This document shows, piece after piece, positions 17,668 through 22,564 of a stretch of DNA of 22,564 nucleotides. A model generated the notes under the pieces. The model made no database searches and was not told where the DNA came from. It saw only the letters and a list, made by a program, of their open reading frames with translations. Origin of the DNA: Tieghemiomyces parasiticus (taxonomy: Eukaryota; Kickxellomycota; Dimargaritomycetes; Dimargaritales; Dimargaritaceae); NCBI GenBank assembly GCA_027575765.1, contig JANBPT010000797.1, positions 1-22,564 on the forward strand, in the 5' to 3' direction. The position numbers were made by a program, and so were the translations under genes. How positions within the stretch are numbered: the first letter of the stretch is position 1; the number at the start of each line of letters is the position of its first letter.

Positions 17668-19126
17668 AGCAGGGTAACAGGGGATGGGGTGACAGTAGGA
17701 GTACAGCATAGATCGAGGTCGCAGGTGGGAGGAGGTGGGCAGGTGGTGGAGAAAAACGGGTGAAAGGGGACGGGTGCTAAAGGGAGGACCGTATGGAAAC
17801 ACGCCCACAAAGGAGCGGGCGAGGCACCGGCTGTGGAACGGGACCCTGGTTAGGACCGCCGGTTCCTCATTCCACTGGGCGTAGGTTTCCTCCGCTGCTT
17901 TGGCCCTCTGCGGCCCACCGGAATATACAGATGTATAGAGTCTGTGCGGTACAGGCGCTACGCCGCCCAACTCCGCCGCAGTGTTTTTTATTCTCTGATT
18001 GGATCAGGGTCCAGCAATAAAGGCAGTTGGCGAGGATGTGGATGTGGACGGACGCCAGGCCACTCTTTACCTCAGTGCCAACCATGGGTTAGACCGATTT
18101 AGGGCGGCCAACAAATGCGAGCAGGGGCCCCGCCTTGACCTGGTCTCCATCGGATGGCCTTGTAGGTAGCGCTGTCCTTGCAAAGCCCAGCGCTTTCTGC
18201 CCTGGTGGTCCGGGAGGTGGGTAGACAAGAACGCCCCTATGCGTGGCCTACCTCGCTGCCAAGGGCAACCAGTCGACCCAATCGATGTCATGCGGCCCAG
18301 TGTGCCAAGCCATAAACAAACCGTGCAGATGACAAGGTCAGCCGAGCGAGCGTCAGGCTCCCGCCATTGTTGAAACGTGTCACATCGCTGACCCAGCCAG
18401 CACAGCCCAGGACCGGACCAGCGGCTAAGGCCTGTCGCACGGGGGGCCCACGCTGACTGAGTTCCAGTGAACCAAACAACGGGAATCGGGGTTACCCACC
18501 AGTAACTGTTGGGGGTTCCGAAAGTTCTCTGGAAGAGACTGCCATAAGGGGGGGGGGCTCTGAGTTGTCTGTCTAGGTAGAGCCACTCCAGGGCACCTGC
18601 CGTCAAAAGGGATGCCGGAGACGGGGCTCCCTGGTAGGGTCTGTTCCGCACCATTCGCCTGCGCCCCCTCCTGGCGCCCTTGCTCATCGTAGGGGAGTGC
18701 ATAACCGGCCCTACCAACTCGGCAGAGGCACTGTGGGGCCTGGGCCTTGGTGGCTGCGACGAGGCCAGTTTCGCGCCTTGCTCGGCCGACCGTCAACGAT
18801 TCGGACTGCTCCAAACGAATCGGCCGCATACAAGGGTAAATGCGCCCCGCCCCCATATGCATACAAGGCAACTAGTCATACACATAGCTAAGGGGGGGGA
18901 CGGAGCGGGCGCCTCAGCGTGCACTCATTCTATGGGTAGGAGGGCAATGGGCAGCACACACCTCCCTCACCTCACTCACTGCCCGTTGCCAGTGGTGCGG
19001 TGCTCCTCGCACCGCCCTTCCGCAGTCGCGATGGGGGGGAGGGTCCCACACCCCCCTCTCCCTCCCCTTCACTCTAACCGTCCGCCTACCCCTCTATTCC
19101 CTAGTTTAACCCGCCACATCAGTGTC
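17668..19126. other. Gene-poor region with possible decayed sequence
   Basis: No intact gene was recognised. The minus strand carries an open frame of 216 codons (18717-18067) rich in Trp, Gly and Arg with no known domain, and further overlapping frames. AATAAA-like signals lie just beyond its end on the minus strand (about 17987-17993) and on the plus strand (about 18016). In another minus frame at 18249-18292, HDIDWVDWLPLAAR then a stop resembles a retroelement integrase segment. From about 18950 the plus strand is C/T-rich ahead of the ATG at 19127. Confidence 0.35.
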
Positions 19127-19449
19127 ATGGGACAGAATGGAGACGCCGTCGAGGTTTTCAAAACTCACTACCCCGCCAATCTCATCCCACCGCCTAAAAT
19201 ATCCGCACCACTAGCCCCCCGCAGTGCCGACGGCCCCCTCCATCTTGTCATAACCACAACCCGCGAGGCTTACCTGTTGTGGTGTTCGCATTCCCCGCCA
19301 TTCCTCCTGGCCTCAACGTGTGACCATACCGTCGGCTCTGCACTGCTAAAGGTACCAACGGCGAACGATATCACTTGTATTGCCGGGGTGCTGTCCACCC
19401 CAGCCCGTTCCTCATTAACCCTCATCCCCCCACACCCGCGCCGGTGAGC
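19127..19449 (+). CDS. Hypothetical short protein, doubtful
   Basis: ATG at 19127 follows a C/T-rich leader like those of real genes here and opens a frame with balanced codon use (MGQNGDAVEVFKTHYPANLI, then LHLVITTTREAYLLWCSHSP). Unspliced it ends at TGA 19445-19447 after 106 codons. A spliced alternative uses donor GTACCA after 19351 and acceptor CACTCAG with exon 2 from 19457, both phase 0; it would give 96 residues ending FHALERARVA at a TAG near 19520. I cannot name a family. A resemblance to small proteasome-assembly chaperones in the YLLW region was considered but is too weak to use. It may also be an exon of a larger gene. Confidence 0.35.
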
Positions 19450-19673
19450 CACTCAGGCCGCCGCAACTGACTCCCCTGTTACGCCCATCTTCCACGCATT
19501 GGAGCGCGCCCGCGTCGCCTAGAGCTGACCTGCGGTCACCTAGTTGTTGTTTACCCTCGGCCCATACCATCCCCCTCCCGCTTCTGTAGCGCCCACCACC
19601 TTTCAGTTCTCGTCCCACGTAATTACTCGACTCCCTATTGTCTCATGCCCGTGCCGCTCGTCTTGGTGCAACC

Positions 19674-20720
19674 ATGGCCACCGTTTCCCGGAAACGAAAG
19701 GCAAGTCCCATTGTGGAGGAAGCCCCAGTAAGGGTGCTGCCCAAGCGGCGTACTCGACCAGCGTTTACCCCGTCGTGCAACGGCCTCGCCATCCCCACAG
19801 GTAAATAATGGTGTCCCCGAGATGTCGGACTCTCCACGATCAGGTGCCATTCACTCGGTTGTCCATGGGTATATTGCAAGTTCGGCCATGTCTAACTCCC
19901 GGCCCTTGCTTCCCTACCCTATCGCCACCCTTAATCAGCTCAACCGGATGAAGCCCTCTCCCTACGCCGGTTTACGGCCGAGTTGCTTATCCACCGACTG
20001 CCGGTCGACCCCTGCCCGCATGGCGAGTATACCGAGTTGCCGCCCCAGTTTCGGCAGGCTCTCGTCGACCGGTTGCGGATGGCAAGGGAAGGCGACCCTA
20101 ATGAAATCGGACTTGGGGATCCGAAGCCGCTGCCTATTTTTGAACCGTTGAATCTCAAAGGCCGACCGCCTATTGTCTCTCATGACGTCCCGACCCGGCG
20201 ATCCATGCGTAAGACACGGTCCAGTGACCGTACCCATACCCCCCACAGTACCGCATCGGACGTCCTAGGGGACGCTGCCGAAGACGCCACCACCGACCAC
20301 ATTCACCGCCGTGAGGAGATGGCCGAGAAGAAACTGCGGAACCGCGATCTCGAAATTGCCGCTCACAACCTTTACCGCAAACAGGTCCTCAAGGACCGAC
20401 TCAATTACTTGTCACTCAACCATCTCCTCCCGCCCACTCCGGCCCCACAATCGCCGCCTGCCTATTCCCGCCCTGCGCCTGATGCCGTGAGCGAGAATGA
20501 CCAGCCTCTACCGGGCCACGGCGACAACGAGGTCACACCGCTGGTAGAACGCCCGAATCTACGCCGCCCACGTCGCACACCCAGCAGCGGGTCCGCGTCA
20601 TCTACCATCCATGCCCACAGCCGTCGACCTACGTTGCGAGGAAGTCTTTTACCCCTTAATGTCAACATGACGAAGGAGGAGTTCCGCTTACCCAGCACTT
20701 GGTTACGGAAACGGAAATAA
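19674..20720 (+). CDS. Basic, coiled-coil-containing nuclear-type protein, unknown function
   Basis: Exons 19674-19800 and 19939-20720 give 302 residues. The donor is GTAAAT, the acceptor AATCAG, phase 1; the in-frame TAA just before exon 2 lies within the intron, and joining yields IPTAQPDEALSLRRF. The N-terminus (MATVSRKRKASP, then LPKRRTRP) carries two nuclear-localisation-like clusters. A compact segment at about 50-90 (RRFTAELLIHRLPVDPCPHG) may be a small fold. Residues 163-206 (RREEMAEKKLRNRDLEIAAH onwards) form a charged helix, followed by a Pro/Ser-rich stretch and the basic end STWLRKRK. This layout recalls fungal chromatin subunits of the SAS4/INO80-accessory kind, but I see no diagnostic motif and do not assign one. 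Confidence 0.75.
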
Positions 20721-21029
20721 GACCACACCAGACTTCATCCTCATCTATTTGATCACACTGTACACTAAACACCCCATCTAAATTATACTGAATTTTTAGA
20801 AGTTTGTTGTGACGGGATTTCTGTCCGGATTCACTCCTCCCTTCCACCCATCCGGGTTTCTGTCGTACATAGTTCGGATGCGATTAGGTGGGCTCCGATT
20901 AATTCTGCTTTATATGCTAGGTCAAAAGGTATCGTAATAGAACAGTGAAGCTGGTACGAATATAATAATGGTACTGATGGATTAGAGGGCATGTGGGTTA
21001 TTAGTGATAAGGCAAAGAGGAGTCTTCTC
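20721..21029. other. Intergenic region between convergent genes
   Basis: Short A/T-rich stretch that should contain the 3' ends of both neighbours. No gene or strong secondary structure seen. Confidence 0.5.
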
Positions 21030-21747
21030 CTATTGTGTAGGCGGCGATTTGACACTGGTGAGCAAGTCGGCAATATCCGAATGAAAGGCCAGGTCAACGG
21101 CGGTGAATCCCTTGCCGTTTTTACCATTCCGGTTGGCCCCGCGTTCGAGCAACACACGGGTGATCTCCGTGTCTCCCGTTAGCACCGCCAGATGTAGCAC
21201 GGTATTGCGGTCACCAAAGGGCGCGTCTAGGTCGTGGTCGAACGTTGCATCGATAATATCCACTGCGATGCCGGTCTGGCCCGTGAGCACGGCCACCTGC
21301 AGCCCGGTCAGCGCACCCAAATAGGCGCCCAGACACTTGAAGGCCTGGAGTTCCACGGCCCGGTCGTATTTGAAATCGCCGCGGACGCGTACGGTGGTCA
21401 GGCGCCGGTCGTCGGCAAGTAGGGAACGTACCGCCTCAGCGTCGTTGGCGAGGATAGCCTCGACGTAGCGCTGGACAGTGGGATCTTGGGGAAGTAGAGG
21501 TGGCGCGGTAGAGTCTTTGCGGATTGGCCTCGCCTCGGCGGTGGTAGGGGTGGCTGTATTAGAGGCAGGAAGGGGCTGAGGGCGAGAGTAGGCGGCGCAT
21601 TCGTAAGAGGGAAAGATTAGGGAGGGGAGAGGCTCACTGAAAGTCGTAGATCTAGCCGGGTGGTCCCCAAGACAATGAGGTCCGGAGAAGTGTACTTACA
21701 GGCTGGGCCGTGTTAGACGGGGGGGCCTGGGGAGCTAGCTCGGCCAT
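21030..21747 (-). CDS. Small ankyrin-repeat protein
   Basis: Exons on the minus strand, 21747-21700 and 21575-21030, give 197 residues. The intron is 124 nt and phase 0, starts GTAAGT, contains CCCTAATC and ends CCCTCAG. Exon 1 encodes only MAELAPQAPPSNTAQP. After a Pro/Thr-rich lead, VQRYVEAILANDAEAVRSLL looks like a first helical pair. One clear ankyrin repeat lies at about 133-165 (NTVLHLAVLTGDTEITRVLL, then ERGANRN), and a second follows (GKGFTAVDLAFHSDIADLL). A degenerate repeat lies before them (GALTGLQVAVLTGQTGIAVD). Ankyrin repeats bind other proteins; no partner or catalytic domain can be seen. Repeat call is firm; cellular role unknown. Confidence 0.82.
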
Positions 21748-22264
21748 GTTACGGGTAGGGAGGGGGGCGGCGTGTTCGTCAGCGTAGAGGAGCGAAGGAG
21801 TAACTGTAGCGGGTGTGGTAAACAAATGCGGCGCTGGCTAGGGTAGGTAGAGAGGTAGATCATCCATGAGCAGGCATTTTGAAGGGGGTGGAGAGATTAC
21901 CCGGAACGCCCGCTGCCCCAGCGTCTCGACATAAACCTTGGAGGGATTTGGGAGAGGCGGAGTTGAATAGGGTGCGTTATTGTTTTGGCTCCCCCTCTCT
22001 CACGTTGCTCGCGCTCAGGTGCTCAATCACTGGTCTCCAGAAACCCCATGATATACCCAAGGGCCTGCCATAATAAAATTCTCCCGCAGTGGGAACATAT
22101 CGCACCGGGCCTGTGCTCTACCCGTGACTACTAGCCGTGGCCAAAGCGTGGCTGTAACAGCCTGCTAATAAGAAAAAATATATATAAGCAGCCGCCAGAG
22201 AGGCGACCCGTCAAAGAGGGCTACATCAATGTATATAGGTGACAGACAAGCATCGAATACTTTT
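21748..22264. other. Intergenic region upstream of the ankyrin gene
   Basis: Contains AAAAAATATATATAAG at about 22173-22188. TATATATA is symmetrical and could serve the minus-strand ankyrin gene about 430 bp away or a plus-strand unit in the right element. No gene recognised. Confidence 0.4.
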
Positions 22265-22349
22265 AAGCTGGAGGTCTCAGATCGCAATGCTTCAGATAAA
22301 ACCTAGGAGAAAATGATGCCGAGGCGATTGGTACAATCCACTCCAGAAT

Positions 22350-22564
22350 TGAACCATTTCTCACTTCACACCATACTTTTTTAACCATCTGGAGGACCAC
22401 AAGGCTTATGCTATTCTGAATGTTTCGATTTCTACACTGGGTCCGGCTGATCCTAGCCTACCACTGTCTACAGGGGGTTGGCTCGCTTTTGCAGATGACC
22501 CTCGTTCTAGTCGCCCATCAAACAACCTTGGTGAACTCTATGGGGACATACTCCTGAGACGGCT
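22350..22564 (+). pseudogene. Degenerate mariner-like transposase start, right copy
   Basis: The region corresponding to the N-terminal DNA-binding domain is recognisable (NHLEDHKAY, then GGWLAFADDPRSSRPSNN). Relative to the left copy it has a 1-base deletion in the SLATV codons and a 20-base deletion removing most of the R-F-R-T-G-H-H-S segment. Together they lose 21 bases, so the distal frame is kept while the recognition helix region is damaged. No in-frame ATG was found at the expected start; a TGA lies upstream at about 22351. This copy should be inactive. Confidence 0.6.
22488..22564. repeat. Right arm of perfect 77-bp terminal inverted repeat of the window
   Basis: Exact reverse complement of 1-77, inside the transposase coding sequence of the right element copy. 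Confidence 0.95.

Larger units (their letters stand above)
22265..22564 (+). mobile_element. 5' part of a mariner-like element, right decayed copy
   Basis: It aligns with the left copy (reverse complement of 1-410) through both leader and coding start, with many substitutions that cease in the last 77 bases, where identity is complete. The element is cut by the window edge. Confidence 0.6.

Noticed and set aside
18680..19126. Extension of the 19127 frame back to 18680
   Set aside because: The added about 150 residues are His/Pro/Ser-rich and arise from a C/T-rich leader and G runs; nothing suggests a protein.
1..22564. Whole window as a giant transposon with terminal inverted repeats
   Set aside because: The repeat is exactly 77 bp, lies inside transposase coding sequence of two diverged copies, and encloses conserved housekeeping genes. 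An assembly breakpoint explains it better.
1..22564. CRISPR array, bacterial operon or defence system
   Set aside because: No spaced direct repeats, no ribosome-binding sites or polycistronic spacing. Introns and protein families are eukaryotic.

Overview
The window reads as nuclear DNA of a fungus, probably from an early-diverging, intron-poor lineage. Genes have zero to three short introns, and seven of the nine donor sites I could place read GTAAGT. The gene content is fungal: a SAM plus Ras-association (Ste50-type) adaptor and a Pex22-like peroxin, next to general eukaryotic genes (Oxa1, WDR55/Jip5, EBP1/PA2G4). A placement such as Zoopagomycota is only a guess. Start codons are often preceded by long C/T-rich leaders.

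Layout. At 1-410 there is the 5' part of a mariner-like element, reading off the left edge on the minus strand. Then come: Oxa1 insertase (+, 1437-2681); a signal-peptide or membrane-anchored coiled-coil repeat protein (+, 3647-5150, one intron); a Ste50-like SAM/RA adaptor (+, 6591-8027, one intron); WDR55/Jip5 (-, 8441-10366, one intron), divergent from EBP1/PA2G4 (+, 10853-12153, one intron); a Pex22-like protein (+, 12695-13618); a double-PH protein (-, 14441-16588, three introns); a long gene-poor stretch; a doubtful short gene (+, 19127-19449); an unrecognised basic nuclear-type protein (+, 19674-20720, one intron); and a small ankyrin protein (-, 21030-21747, one intron). At about 22265-22564 a second, decayed mariner-like copy runs off the right edge.

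How the genes relate. WDR55/Jip5 and EBP1 share a 486-bp divergent promoter region with A and T tracts, and both families act in ribosome biogenesis or on ribosomes. The other neighbours look like independent housekeeping or signalling genes. I see no operon, defence island or biosynthetic cluster.

The main structural facts are these. The two window ends are a perfect 77-bp inverted repeat inside two diverged transposon copies, which fits a short-read contig ending at a repeat node of k=77 better than a genuine 22-kb element. The two PH domains of one protein carry an intron at the same homologous position and phase, evidence of an intron-preserving domain duplication. Several proteins contain young in-frame tandem repeats. 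I did not find a clear previously undescribed system.
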